DNA of 64,000 nt from Leguminivora glycinivorella (GCF_023078275.1 NC_062993.1:9857252-9921251); one strand, 5' to 3'; positions 31,599 through 41,220 are shown, numbered from the stretch's first letter. Made by a program: numbers and translations. The notes: a model not told the origin generated them from the letters alone.

Positions 31599-31600
31599 TA

Positions 31601-34600
31601 CTAGGAGTGACAGATTTGACTTTAGAGAAATGCATAAACATGAGCAGAGCGGCAGAAACAACTAAGGCTCAGATGGTATCTATAAAGAACAAAAGCGAAG
31701 TTGCTAGGGTAGAGATCGGAACAGGACAGAAGAGACCAAGTAGACCAATGAAAAAGGAGCACTATAGTGAGAAACGGCAGCCCTCGAGGAGCAGAGAGAG
31801 AAAACCGAGTCAAGCAAACCACACCAACTCTAGAAGACCCTGTGGCAAATGTGGAAGACAGCATGGCTATGCAAAGTGCCCAGCGTTTAATAAGAAGTGT
31901 GTCAAGTGTGGCAAATACAACCATTTTGCAGCCATGTGTCTTAACAAAACTTGTGGTTCTGTAAGTAAAAGAGATTGGTACATGAAATTAAAGCTAAATG
32001 ATGTAGAAACTATTTTTAAAATTGATACAGGTGCACAAGTTGACTTAATAAATTTGGATATTGCTCGTAGATTAAATTTGACTGTGAGTAGACCCGAGGA
32101 TGAACTTACAAATTTTGATGGTTCCACAATAAAAATAGAAGGAAAATGTAAAGGTACAATTAAATATAAAGATAAAGAAAGTCACACAACTTTGTATGTT
32201 GCAAATTGTTGTAGAACAGGAGTCTTAAGCTATTATACTGGAGTGAAACTGGGAATTGTAATACCTGTAGAAAGTGTAGAGATAGGTAATGAAAATGTAA
32301 AGAGTATTGTGCAAAAATATAATAATTTGTTTTCAGGTCTAGGTGAACTTCCATATGAATATAAAATTAAATTACAAGACAATAATGTACCGATAGCTGA
32401 GCGACCCCGGAAAATACCATTTAAATTAGAAGAAAAAGTGAAATCTGAGTTGGACAAACTGGAGCAGGCAGGTGTCATAAGGAAAGTTACCGAGCCAACG
32501 GAATGGGTAAATTCAATGGTAGTTACTAAAAAACCTTGTGGAAATATTAGAATTTGCTTAGATCCTCAGAATTTAAATAAATATATAATTAGAGAACGGT
32601 ATAAAATGAGCACTTTTGAGGAATTAGTAGCCAAAATGCCTTCTGCTAAATACTTTAGTGTTTTAGATGCATCAAAAGGATTTTATATGGTGAAATTAAG
32701 TGAGGACAGTCAATTATATACAACATTTAATGCTGGTAACTTTGGTAGATATTGCTACAAACGCTTACCCTTCGGTTTGAACTCGGCCCCTGAAGTATTC
32801 AGTAAATATTTTGCAGACATCTTTAAAGACATTAATGGAGTAGAACAGTATGTTGATGAGCTTATAGTATGGGGGGAAACACTTGAACAACATAATGAAA
32901 GATTAAAAATGGTGTTAGAAAAAGCAGAAAAATCAGGTGTCAAATTTAATAAAGATAAATGTCAATTTGGGGTAACAGAAGTAAAATATGTAGGACATAT
33001 TTTGAGTGGTGATGGTATAAGACCTGATCCAGAGAAAGTTAGAGCTATTGTAAGTATGGAAGAGCCTAATAGTAAAAAACAATTGCAAACAATATTAGGA
33101 ATTGTCACATATGTAGCAAAGTTTGTACCTAATCTGTCAGATGTAACTTTTTCATTGAGAGAACTACTTAAAAAAGATTCTGAGTTTATATGGGGTGAAA
33201 AACAGAAGAATGATTTTGAGAAACTAAAACAAGTGTTAACTTCACAACCGGTTTTAAAATACTTTGATATTGATTCTCCGATAACTTTATCAGTGGACAG
33301 TAGTAGTACAGGACTAGGCGCAGTCTTACTTCAGAATAATTCACCGGTAGCATATGCATCTAAAGCTTTAACTGACACACAGAGATCATGGGCTCAAATC
33401 GAAAAAGAACTCCTAGCCGTGGTATATGGATGTCATAAATTTCATCAGTATATTTATGGTAGACATGTACATGTAGAGTCAGATCATAAACCGTTAGAAT
33501 ATATTTTTAAAAAACCAATGAATGAGACTCCATTGAGGTTACAAAGGCTAAGACTTCAATTACAAGGATATGACATAGAAATTAAATATAGACCGGGTAA
33601 AGAACTTTTAGTGGCGGATGCTTTATCTAGGTCTTATGTAAATGACACCATTTGTAACAAAGAACTTGATGAAAAGGTAGAATTACATGTATGTTTAGTG
33701 AAACAAGGCATAAATTTAAGTAATGAAACATGGGATAAATTAAAAATAGAAACGCAAAAAGATCAGGATTTATGTTTATTAATAAAGTACATACAAACTT
33801 CATGGCCAACATCTAAAGAAATTCCTTTACAATTAAAATACTATCATTCAATAAAAGATGATCTATATATTTCAGATGGATTAATTTTCAAAAATACTGC
33901 AGTTCTTGTACCTAAGACATTGAGAAAGGAAATGCTTAAAAAGATTCATTACAGTCACCTAGGTATTGAGAAATGTAAAAATAGAATCAGAGGTTTGTTA
34001 TTTTGGCCATTTATGATAAAAGAGTTAGAGGATTTAATTCAAAATTGTGATTTGTGTTTAAAATACCAGAAAAACCATTCCCATGAGCCACTTATGTTAA
34101 GAGAGTTGAGTAATAAACCTTGGGACATAGTAGGAGCTGATATGTTTTTCATGAATAATAAGATTTACATGTTAATTGCAGACTATTTAACTAAATATGT
34201 AGAGCTTGTAGAGTTAAAAGACCAGTGTTCAGAGTGTCATATAAAAGCATTAAAGAGTGTATTTTCCCGTTGGGGCATACCCAAAATATTGTATACTGAC
34301 GATGGTTCCCAATATAGAAGTTGGCAATTTAAAGAATTTTGTAGAGAATGGGAATTTAAACATGTAGCTTCTTCTCCTTATTATGCAAGGTCTAATGGAT
34401 TTATTGAAAGACAAATACAGTCTATAAAAAAGATGTTTAAAAAATGTACAGAGGAAAAGAAAGATATTTACTTGGCCTTATTAGAATATAGAAATATGCC
34501 TATTGATCAAGAGTTAGAATCTCCTAATGAGTTGCTTATTGGAAGACAAGTAACATCTTTCTTACCTACTAAGGATAAATATAAAAAAGTTGATTACAAT

Positions 34601-35083
34601 AATGTGAAACAGAAAGTTGAGAAAAGGAGAGAAAAATATAAGTACTATCATGATAGGAAAAATAGAGGGAAAATTAATAATTTCAGTAGAGGACAAAATG
34701 TATATTTTCATGATAAAAATTATAATAAAAAACTTAAGGGACAGATTATTTCTGAAGAAGATCAGTTTAGAAACTATATGATAGACACAGGAGACTCTAT
34801 AATTAGAAGAAATAGGTTCCATGTGTTTAAAGGGTCACCTGGTGAAAAACATAGATATAGAAAACATGTAACTTTTAGAATCAAGGAGAATGAGAATATG
34901 TTAAACAATGTGAATGATAATAATGTAAATGAACCTGTAATAGTTAATGAGAACTTAGGTAATGCTGATGTGATTGTTGATAATAATTGTAACATAAATA
35001 ATCTTATACTTTTAAACGAGCAATTCTTGTATATTTATTTATTTATTTATTTATTTATTTATATATTTATTTATTTACACTGA
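31601..35083 (+). CDS. gypsy gag C-terminus and pol (PR-RT-RH-IN)
   Basis: One open frame (opening at 31517 in mariner sequence; authentic from 31601). In order: zinc knuckles CGKCGRQHGYAKC and CVKCGKYNHFAAMC; protease IDTGAQVDLIN; reverse transcriptase with RICLDPQNLNKYI, FSVLDASKGFYMV and LPFGLNSAPEVFSK; RNase H with SVDSSSTGLGAVLLQN and VESDHKPLEYI; integrase HHCC zinc domain (HYSHLGIEKCKNR ... CDLCLKYQ) and core (GADMFF, YTDDGSQY, NGFIERQIQSIKK). The RT active-site box at 32848-32859 reads YVDE instead of YxDD. The last 25 or so codons, rich in Tyr, Leu and Ile, come from an inserted retroposon with a TTTA tail; the original C-terminus is at 35518-35580. Very AT-rich codon use, unlike the BEL element. 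Confidence 0.92.
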   Translation, partial: LGVTDLTLEKCINMSRAAETTKAQMVSIKNKSEVARVEIGTGQKRPSRPMKKEHYSEKRQPSRSRERKPSQANHTNSRRPCGKCGRQHGYAKCPAFNKKCVKCGKYNHFAAMCLNKTCGSVSKRDWYMKLKLNDVETIFKIDTGAQVDLINLDIARRLNLTVSRPEDELTNFDGSTIKIEGKCKGTIKYKDKESHTTLYVANCCRTGVLSYYTGVKLGIVIPVESVEIGNENVKSIVQKYNNLFSGLGELPYEYKIKLQDNNVPIAERPRKIPFKLEEKVKSELDKLEQAGVIRKVTEPTEWVNSMVVTKKPCGNIRICLDPQNLNKYIIRERYKMSTFEELVAKMPSAKYFSVLDASKGFYMVKLSEDSQLYTTFNAGNFGRYCYKRLPFGLNSAPEVFSKYFADIFKDINGVEQYVDELIVWGETLEQHNERLKMVLEKAEKSGVKFNKDKCQFGVTEVKYVGHILSGDGIRPDPEKVRAIVSMEEPNSKKQLQTILGIVTYVAKFVPNLSDVTFSLRELLKKDSEFIWGEKQKNDFEKLKQVLTSQPVLKYFDIDSPITLSVDSSSTGLGAVLLQNNSPVAYASKALTDTQRSWAQIEKELLAVVYGCHKFHQYIYGRHVHVESDHKPLEYIFKKPMNETPLRLQRLRLQLQGYDIEIKYRPGKELLVADALSRSYVNDTICNKELDEKVELHVCLVKQGINLSNETWDKLKIETQKDQDLCLLIKYIQTSWPTSKEIPLQLKYYHSIKDDLYISDGLIFKNTAVLVPKTLRKEMLKKIHYSHLGIEKCKNRIRGLLFWPFMIKELEDLIQNCDLCLKYQKNHSHEPLMLRELSNKPWDIVGADMFFMNNKIYMLIADYLTKYVELVELKDQCSECHIKALKSVFSRWGIPKILYTDDGSQYRSWQFKEFCREWEFKHVASSPYYARSNGFIERQIQSIKKMFKKCTEEKKDIYLALLEYRNMPIDQELESPNELLIGRQVTSFLPTKDKYKKVDYNNVKQKVEKRREKYKYYHDRKNRGKINNFSRGQNVYFHDKNYNKKLKGQIISEEDQFRNYMIDTGDSIIRRNRFHVFKGSPGEKHRYRKHVTFRIKENENMLNNVNDNNVNEPVIVNENLGNADVIVDNNCNINNLILLNEQFLYIYLFIYLFIYIFIYLH

Positions 35084-35508
35084 CGATCTCGGAAACCGCT
35101 CTAACGATTTCGCAGAAATTTGTTATGTGGGGGTTTTTGGGGGTGAAAAATCGGTCTAACTTATCCTTAGGTCCCGGAAAACGCGAATTTTCGAGTTTTC
35201 ATGCGTTTTTCTTCGCGCGCCATCTCGTGTGCAGTAGTTGTACTGTTAAGACAGAATTCTTTCGGTCGATGTAAGTACTATTTATTGCAAACACTAGATG
35301 GCGACACAGGTCAAGGCTAAAACGAATAGAAAATACACTATTTGAGTTTTTGTGGCGAAATGCGCGCCATCTCGTGTGGAGTAGTTGTGTTGTTAAGGAT
35401 GAGAATTCTTTCGCTCGATGTAGGTACTATTCATTTTTGAACTAGATGGCGACACATGTCAAGGATACGAAACAGAACCGAGCGAAGCTCGGTTGCCCAG
35501 ATATTAAC
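34998..35508 (-). mobile_element. Retroposon fragment inside gypsy pol, with TTTA run
   Basis: From about CTTATACTTTTAAACGAGC to CGAGCGAAGCTCGG and CCAGATATTA. On the minus strand it ends with CGTTAGAGCGGTTTCCGAG and an (AAAT)n tail (35028-35083 on plus), which I recognise as an abundant lepidopteran repeat. It contains an internal direct duplication (two copies of GCGCGCCATCTCGTGTG, at 35214 and 35365). Boundaries are approximate and no clean duplication was found. Confidence 0.7.
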
Positions 35509-35517
35509 TATAATGAG

Positions 35518-35580
35518 GTCAAGTCACGCTCAGGAAGAGTTATTAAAAAACCTAACTATTTGAGTGACTATGAACCTTAA
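35518..35580 (+). pseudogene. Detached C-terminal codons of gypsy pol
   Basis: One frame reads KSRSGRVIKKPNYLSDYEP then a stop, the type of tail that ends many Ty3/gypsy integrases (RSGRxxxxPxYLxDY). It is cut off from the main frame by the retroposon. Confidence 0.8.
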
Positions 35581-35632
35581 GAAATTTGCATACCTACTTC
35601 AGGTGTTTTAGAATACTTATTTTTAGTTAATG

Positions 35633-35646
35633 TAAAGAAAGAGGGA
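35633..35646 (+). promoter_or_regulatory. Polypurine tract of gypsy element
   Basis: AAAGAAAGAGGGA lies directly before the 3' LTR, where plus-strand synthesis starts in LTR elements. Confidence 0.75.
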
Positions 35647-35840
35647 TGTCAGATGTGATCATCTGTTATGATGTTGTAGATCTGTTACAAATATGATTAT
35701 CTGTGGCATGAGGTGCGGAGGCTCTCTTGCATCTTGGACTCAGCATGATGGCTGACTTACTATGTAATTATTTCTAATAATACAAATAAAACAAAGTACA
35801 TAAACTACCAAGTGTTTAATTACGATATATACAATCGTAA
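35647..35840 (+). repeat. 3' LTR of gypsy element, first 194 of 196 bp
   Basis: Identical to 29566-29759. Its last two bases (CA) are at 36431-36432, separated by a 587-bp MITE and the duplicated TAA. Confidence 0.92.
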
Positions 35841-36427
35841 TGGCCGCTGTACACACATGGCCAACAGTTCCACCAACCCCCTTGGCCATGTGTGTAGAGG
35901 GCTACTTGGCCGTAAGTTGGCAGTTGGCGCTTGCGCTTGCCGGCCAACCGATTCGTGTCGGTTTTTTGTCCACACATCAAAGGATCTTGGCGCCAATGGC
36001 CAACTGCGTTTACACGTTGGCGCTTCATTCAGTTGGTCGTCAGCCGTCAGAGAGGACAGTAGTGATATATTTACGAAAATAATAAGTTTATCTATGCCAA
36101 TAATAGTGTAGATTTTAGGAAATAAAATAACCTTGCAAATGTTTAATGTATTTCCTAAAAAAGATAAATGTTCTTATCAGAATATTCAAAAAATTGTTAA
36201 TATTGCAAATAATTTAATTTTACTACGGGGTTATTATTTTTTAATATTTTTTTTCTGACAACGTCTATGACCAAGAATTTCCTAGATTTTTTCATTACAC
36301 GTCCATCTTTCATGAAGAGCCAATGCCAAGTGATTGGTTCGCCAATGTGTAAACAGCGGCTCTTATCTTGGCCAAGGGGTTTCACAAAGGGCTGGTGGAA
36401 CCGTTGGCCATGTGTGTACAGGGGCCA
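35841..36427. mobile_element. PIF/Harbinger-type MITE in the 3' LTR
   Basis: Inverted ends TGGCCGCTGTACACACATGG and CCATGTGTGTACAGGGGCCA, continuing through GGTTCCACCA-type bases; 3-bp duplication TAA (35838-35840 and 36428-36430), as expected of PIF/Harbinger elements. Many internal TTGGCCA motifs. 587 bp, no transposase. Confidence 0.88.
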
Positions 36428-36432
36428 TAACA

Positions 36433-36639
36433 AATGTGATAAAAATGGTTTTCATGCAAACTTGTTAAACTTATTATCAAATTGCCCAACAATCACGTAG
36501 CAGTATCATAATGTGATAAAAATGGTGTTCATGCAAACTTGTTAAACTTATTAGGTATCAAATTGCCCAACAATCACGTAGCAGTATCATAATGCCCGGG
36601 CAATGTGATAAAAAATAACGTTTAGAAAAACCTGTTATA
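36433..36639. repeat. Right-arm tandem repeats of the large TIR element
   Basis: Units with AACTTATTATCAAATTGCCC and ACGTAGCAGTATCATAATG recur at 29506, 36469, 36545, 37070 and 37154. The gypsy target (CCCGGGCAATGT|GATAAAAA) lies in one of them. Confidence 0.85.
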
Positions 36640-37068
36640 GTTATTTGTTATACAAGAGTGCAAAGTTGTATTTTAACGCCGAGTGTGGAATTGAAAAACG
36701 AGCAAGCGAAAGGATTCTATAGTTGAACCACGAGCGAAGCGAGTGGTTCGAGAATAGAATCCTGAGCTTGCGAGTTTTTCAACACACGAGAAGTAAAATA
36801 CATTTGCACTCGTGTGTAACACAAAACTTTTCCCCTCACTATAGCGAGGAAAGAACAACGCAAAAAAACGCGTTTATCACTACTTCCAGTACTTCCACAT
36901 GTGGTAAAACATCTTCATCACTAGATTAACCCACTTTTATCAATTTTAAAGCAGAAAATTTGCATTTATTCAAGGTCAAATTACTTTATCCACTAGTGGA
37001 TAAAATGCGTTTTTACCCGCTGGTATTAAAAGACAAAACACGTGTTTCCGAGCTAGTGAGGGGAAAAA
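36640..37068 (-). repeat. Interspersed repeat family A, minus orientation
   Basis: Reverse of 19116-19540 with GGTTGAACCACGAGCG-type blocks in inverse order; inserted between two right-arm repeat units. Confidence 0.85.
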
Positions 37069-37328
37069 CTTATTATCAAATTGCCCAACGATTACGTAGC
37101 AGTATCATAATGACCGGGTAATGTGATAAAAAATGGCGTTCATGCAAACTTGTTAAACTTATTATCAATTTGCCCAACGATCACGTAGCATTATCATAAT
37201 GACCGGGCAATGTGATAAAAAATGGCGTCTAGACAATGATTAATCACTTTGCCCAATACAGCTAGGCATTATTCATAATGTCCGGGCATTATACATAATG
37301 CCCTTATTAATCACTTGGTCCATAACAT
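37069..37328. repeat. Right-arm repeats and right inverted end
   Basis: Two further units (CCCAACGATTACGTAGC and CCCAACGATCACGTAGC), then GCATTATTCATAATGTCCGG and the terminal TCACTTGGTCCATAACAT. Confidence 0.8.
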
Positions 37329-37333
37329 ATATA

Positions 37334-37597
37334 CAGTATGTAAACCAACGAAAACCATTTACTGAAGCCTGTTAATATTTAAGTTACACAGAGCAACTTT
37401 TACTATGGGACCAACACCCAAAACGCGAAATAAAAATTTACTCTCCCATAGGAAATACTTACTATAAAATAAAACTACCTATGAAACTGTCAGAAGATAT
37501 TTTCGTGATCTCGGGGTTTATCCCATAGTAAAAGTTTCTCAGTATCACCTGGACATTTACGGGTTACAGTAAATGGTTTTCGTTAGTTTACATACTG
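37334..37597. mobile_element. Tc1/mariner-type MITE
   Basis: Inverted ends CAGTATGTAAACCAACGAAA / TTTCGTTAGTTTACATACTG (about 31 bp, one mismatch) flanked by TA on both sides. 264 bp, no frame. It touches the right end of the large TIR element. An AT tandem follows at 37598-37620. Confidence 0.8.
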
Positions 37598-37739
37598 TAT
37601 ATATATATATATATATATAATTTATATAGGTATATGAGTACCTATGTATTATATAACCTATCGTTATTTATGTAAAAATAGTATGTAATTGTATGTACGT
37701 TAATATATTATATGTCTAAACTTTTGATTGATATTTCAA

Positions 37740-37876
37740 AATCGGTCTCTTAATGCACCGCCTACAATCTTCTCTGCTTTGCCCAAAGGTTGACTTGTAG
37801 AGAATGCCTCGTGGCATTAAGTTCGCCTTTTGTACATTAAGTTGTTCTTTTGTGCAATAAAGTTTAAATAAATAAA
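37740..37876 (+). repeat. Non-LTR 3' tail
   Basis: AATGCACCGCCTAC ... CTCGTGGCATTAAGTTCGCC ... GTGCAATAAAGTTTAAATAA with a TAAA tail: a familiar lepidopteran retroposon 3' end. Confidence 0.6.
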
Positions 37877-37914
37877 TACCTGCCTGTGTGGTGACGGGTT
37901 AAGAATTTCACCAC

Positions 37915-38075
37915 ACCCTTTCTTCCCGTGGGAGGCTGGCAACCTGTCACTGCAATGTCACAGTTTCGGTTTCTTTCAACCCCTTATTTGCCAAGAGTGG
38001 CACTGAAACGAGTAGTTTCATGTGCTCTGCCTACCCCTTCATGGGACACAGGCGTGATTATATGTATGTATGTAT
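37915..38075 (+). repeat. Non-LTR tail family H
   Basis: GAGGCTGGCAACCTGTCACT ... TCTGCCTACCCCTTCATGGG, tail TATGTATG. About 90 percent like 22695-22870 by eye. Confidence 0.7.
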
Positions 38076-38265
38076 AAATAAATAAATCTTCAAGAAAATC
38101 GGCCTAAATACAAAATATTCCGCCTAATGTTATACATGTTGACCCGTGCGATGAGTTGGCATAGTTTTGTCCGACTAAATCAACACAGGGTGTTTGCCTT
38201 CCACTGACCTCTACTTCTTTCAGCTAGTCAAGCTAGGCAGAAAATAGGTTAACCTTACACTTTGG

Positions 38266-38415
38266 GATCATCCACATATTACGTCACACCAAATTTCAGG
38301 TTTTTGGACCCCTCCCCCCCCCCTATGTCACGCTTTTTTGTATTCCTTTAACAGGGCTTGTCACATTTAGTATGACCCCCCCCCCCCTCCCCCTTACACT
38401 GTGACGTAATATATA
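38266..38415. mobile_element. Small MITE-like element with poly-C tracts
   Basis: GGGATCATCCACATATTACG and GTGACGTAATATATAGAC are imperfect inverted ends; runs of 10 to 13 C lie inside. Confidence 0.55.
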
Positions 38416-38454
38416 GACTATACCACACACATACAGAGTACCTATCTGCATTCC

Positions 38455-38660
38455 CACTTGGTAAAAGGGGGGGGGGGTATCATTTCTTGTAGAGTCGAAA
38501 CTTCGAGGAGGGTTATCTGTACTGAAAAAACATAGTACGATACACGTGCGAAAAGGAAATTCGTAACTTGTGTCGAATTTAAAACTGGAAGAGTTTCGGT
38601 TGAGTTTTAGTTTTTCGCCACTCGTTTGGAACTTCCTCTTTTCTGCACTTGTATCGTTAT
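38455..38660 (-). repeat. Interspersed repeat family B, minus orientation
   Basis: GAGTCGAAACTTCGAGG, GTACGATACACGTGCGAAAA, ACTTGTGTCG in reverse order relative to 18715-18895. Confidence 0.6.
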
Positions 38661-38692
38661 GTAAGTACCTACTTTTTTTCAATGTCTTTAAC

Positions 38693-38799
38693 CCTTAAAT
38701 GCATAGTGATGTATATAAGCATCATGCATTTTTGACTCTATTGACAGCATGTCAAAATTCAAATTTGAATAAATCTTTGTCAAGGTCATGCATTTAAGG
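38693..38799. mobile_element. MITE family N
   Basis: Inverted ends CCTTAAATGCAT and ATGCATTTAAGG; shared internal ACTCTATTGACAGCATGT with the interrupted copy at 44757-44940. Confidence 0.7.
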
Positions 38800-38859
38800 A
38801 TTAACAACAAAAAAAAGTGTTAAGTAACAAATGATCTACAATTAGTAATTTTATTTCAC

Positions 38860-39085
38860 AGAAATCGCGAAGCGTCTGGTTGAGGTAACTGGTGACCGAA
38901 GAGCTGGCGACTTCCCCGCACAACATATCAGCATTGCGATACGGCGAGGAAATGTCGCCAGTATCCTTGGTACAATACCTCAAGGGCCTATTTTAGACAT
39001 TAGCTAGCTTTTAAGTTTAGTCTTAGTTTCTTATATAATTATGTAAATATGTTCATGTAAATAAAGTTATTTAATCGAAAAAAAA
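38860..39085 (+). pseudogene. Non-LTR element C-terminus and poly-A tail
   Basis: A frame with KRLVEVTGDRRAGDF and ISIAIRRGNVASILGT ends at a stop near 39006, followed by a short 3' end, AATAAAG and a poly-A run. These residues match the C-terminus I know from lepidopteran LINE polyproteins. The 5' part is missing. Confidence 0.6.
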
Positions 39086-39089
39086 AGTA

Positions 39090-39900
39090 ATTTTATATAA
39101 CTCTTATATTCATCAAGTTACATAATTCTTAAACTAAGTTTCTTTGATTCAAATCGTATTTATTACATTCATGAAAGTACCTGTCAGTAAATTCATAAAA
39201 GTCTTAAAAATTAGCTTAGACTTTTAATAGTTTTTCTGACTGTACTTATCCACATGTTTTTTCACGTAGGCTGTTTTTCAAGAGTTGAACTAAAATATCA
39301 TTGTTCTGATTTCATTGTGTACTTAAACACAAAAATAAAGTAAATATTTAAAACTCGCCCATCACCTAATCAAACAAAAATTTGACAATCAGAAACTGAA
39401 GATATTTTGTTGTAAATGCGTTTAACTAGGGTTAACTCAACTATTTAACTAAAATAACATAAGGTAACAAAGACCTAGAAGATTTAATTAAAATACCAAT
39501 GTATAAATTAAAACTTACATAAATAGTTTCAATACATTAAATTGATACACAAATAATATTACAAAAGAATGTAGTACTTTAAAAATAGGTTTGAATATAT
39601 GGTTTAGATTGCTATAATATTTATTGCTTCTTTGCAAATTTTCAGCTGATAGAAGAAACAAAAAAATATGCCTCATGTAATCTAGACAGACTATATTTCC
39701 ACACTCATATCTACACCTCATTTTATAAGAATGTTTTTATAATGCAAAATTATTTTTGATGCATGGTATATTTATATTAAAAACTACTGTCTTGTCTGGC
39801 AACCTCAACTTTGATTAAATGTGATTTCACCTTTATCCTTTTAGAACACTGTTTTCAATTATTATTTTTTATTTTAACTTTAGGACTATGTGTTCAATTA
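39090..39900. other. No gene seen
   Basis: AT-rich with only chance frames. It may contain part of the 3' flank of EMC6. Confidence 0.35.
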
Positions 39901-39917
39901 GCTTGAATATCAACATA

Positions 39918-40056
39918 TCGTCACTACTTTTAAAAAATCTCGTATCTCACGCTGTTCCTCAAAGTTAAAACGCAGTAAGCCTATATGCATTCCATACATA
40001 CTACAAATTTCTTTTCATTGACAGACGAAGATACAAATTTTTTTAAAAGTAGTGAC
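39918..40056. mobile_element. MITE family O, downstream of EMC6
   Basis: Inverted ends GTCACTACTTTTAAAA and TTTTAAAAGTAGTGAC, 139 bp, with CTCGTATCTCACGCTG and TGCATTCCATACATAC inside. A near-identical copy in the same orientation lies in the EMC6 intron at 40815-40961. Confidence 0.85.
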
Positions 40057-40201
40057 AATATTATTATTATGTTTTTTTTATGGTCTGAAATCAATGGCCA
40101 ACTGAAATGCTACTTTAATAAATAATTGAACTTGAACTTTTTATGCTGACTTTACAGGGTCGAAGTTATGTGTAGTGCAGTATCACAAATCTTTGTTTGA
40201 T

Positions 40202-40207
40202 TTTATT
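40202..40207 (-). terminator. Putative EMC6 polyadenylation signal
   Basis: AATAAA on the minus strand, 46 bp past the EMC6 stop codon. Confidence 0.6.
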
Positions 40208-40253
40208 TGTTTAATACACCGAATCTTGTCTCCTATCTTAACATTATACTTCA

Positions 40254-40462
40254 TTAATAAACATGAACCATCCCATAAATAAAGGTCCAGAACAGTACGT
40301 AAGTGCACAGGGATGCGAAGAAGCTGTTCGTAAGCAGCGCCTGCCGGGAGATGTGGTACTTGTGCCAGCTGGGGCCCGTCTTCACCATGAACATGACGAA
40401 GAGGACCACTACGGAGAGCACGTAGAACATGAAACCGTAGAGGCTGGTCAGCCCGAGGACTC
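40254..40462 (-). CDS. EMC6: EMC6 exon 2
   Basis: 209 bp starting in the split glycine codon (G|GA) and ending at TAA. Encodes the hydrophobic part of the protein. Confidence 0.95.
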
Positions 40463-41220
40463 CTGGAATGGATAACGGTTAATGATTAATGGAAGAAATT
40501 ATTTTTAAAAATATTAATGCATTTATTTAAGAAAAATGGTTATTTATTTCAATGTTTAACATTTTTTTGAAATATCTATTATATGTTAGGCAAATAAGTT
40601 TCAAAATAATTTTAAAAATAATTTACCAAGTACATGTATAGTATCTCAAAATGAACTAGAAAGAGAGATTAGGGTAAACCTTTAAGTGTTTTGATTACCA
40701 TAATCACTATTCAATTATTCATTAATTTCGTTATATTAAATCACATAACGTTGTAGCTGAGAATATTGGAAAACTGCCTCAAATTAGCGTTATTTCAGAC
40801 AAGGTGCGACATTTCGTCACTACTTTTAAAAATCTCGTATCTCACGCGGTTCCTCAAAGTTAAAACGCAGTAAGTCTATATGCATTCCATACATACTTAC
40901 TACAATTTTCTTTTCATTGACAGACGAAGATACAAGTTTTTTTTTAAAGTAGTGACGATTTGCTTTCAGCATTTCAGAATTAATGTTAAAGGTCATGTAA
41001 ACGAACAAAATTATAAAAGTGCGACTTTTTATATAACTTATAATCATTCAGGGTGCGTGAGAAATGCGCTAGTTCATTAAACATTACCCGCTGTAGAGCC
41101 CGAAAGGGCAGCCATCGAAGTTCTGCAATACTCAATAACAGCACCATTATTCCTGAGCGCTGCTTCACTGTACGCTATGGGCTCCGGTTTGATATCCTTC
41201 GTTTTTACAACAGTAGCCAT
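40254..41220 (-). CDS. EMC6: EMC6, ER membrane protein complex subunit 6 (two exons)
   Basis: Exon 1 41220-41088 and exon 2 40462-40254 join across a GT-AG intron (phase 1) into 113 codons plus stop; human EMC6 has 110. The N-terminal cytosolic part shows SEAALRNNGAVIEYCRTS; the membrane part shows GLTSLYGFMFYVLSVVVLF and the characteristic end YVLFWTFIYGMVHVY. EMC6 is a core transmembrane subunit of the ER membrane protein complex, which inserts tail-anchored and multipass proteins. All intron boundaries are canonical (donor GTAATG, acceptor CCATTCCAG) and no break is seen. The gene is divergent from the NSD gene; the two start codons are about 1.25 kb apart. The 625-bp intron carries a MITE. 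Very sure of identity. Confidence 0.96.
40815..40961. mobile_element. MITE family O, in the EMC6 intron
   Basis: Same ends and interior as 39918-40056, same orientation, with a small TACT duplication inside. Confidence 0.85.
41088..41220 (-). CDS. EMC6: EMC6 exon 1
   Basis: 133 bp from ATG to the donor GTAATG. The ATG is the only in-frame start giving the family N-terminus. Confidence 0.95.

Larger units (their letters stand above)
29566..36432 (+). mobile_element. Ty3/gypsy LTR retrotransposon with three nested insertions
   Basis: LTRs of 196 bp (TG ... CA) and a 5-bp duplication AATGT (29561-29565 and 36433-36437). Domain order gag, protease, RT, RNase H, integrase is Ty3/gypsy. Insertions are a mariner (30307-31598), a retroposon (about 34998-35508) and a PIF/Harbinger-type MITE (35841-36427). 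Removing them leaves about 4.5 kb, a normal size for compact mag-like elements. The two LTRs look identical, so the element arrived recently and the three insertions are more recent still. Confidence 0.92.
28541..37328. mobile_element. Large TIR element, host of nested insertions
   Basis: Left end ATGTTATGGACCAAGTGAT and right end ATCACTTGGTCCATAACAT are inverted copies, and the similarity continues inward through GCCCGGGCATTAT and ATAATGCC blocks. The left arm carries a 72-bp tandem array and the right arm repeats of about 80-90 bp (AATTGCCCAACAATCACGTA). Without the gypsy element and the family A copy in its right arm, the original element is about 1.5 kb with no coding region. I infer a non-autonomous DNA transposon; the AT-rich flanks hide any TA-type duplication. 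Superfamily unknown. Confidence 0.72.
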
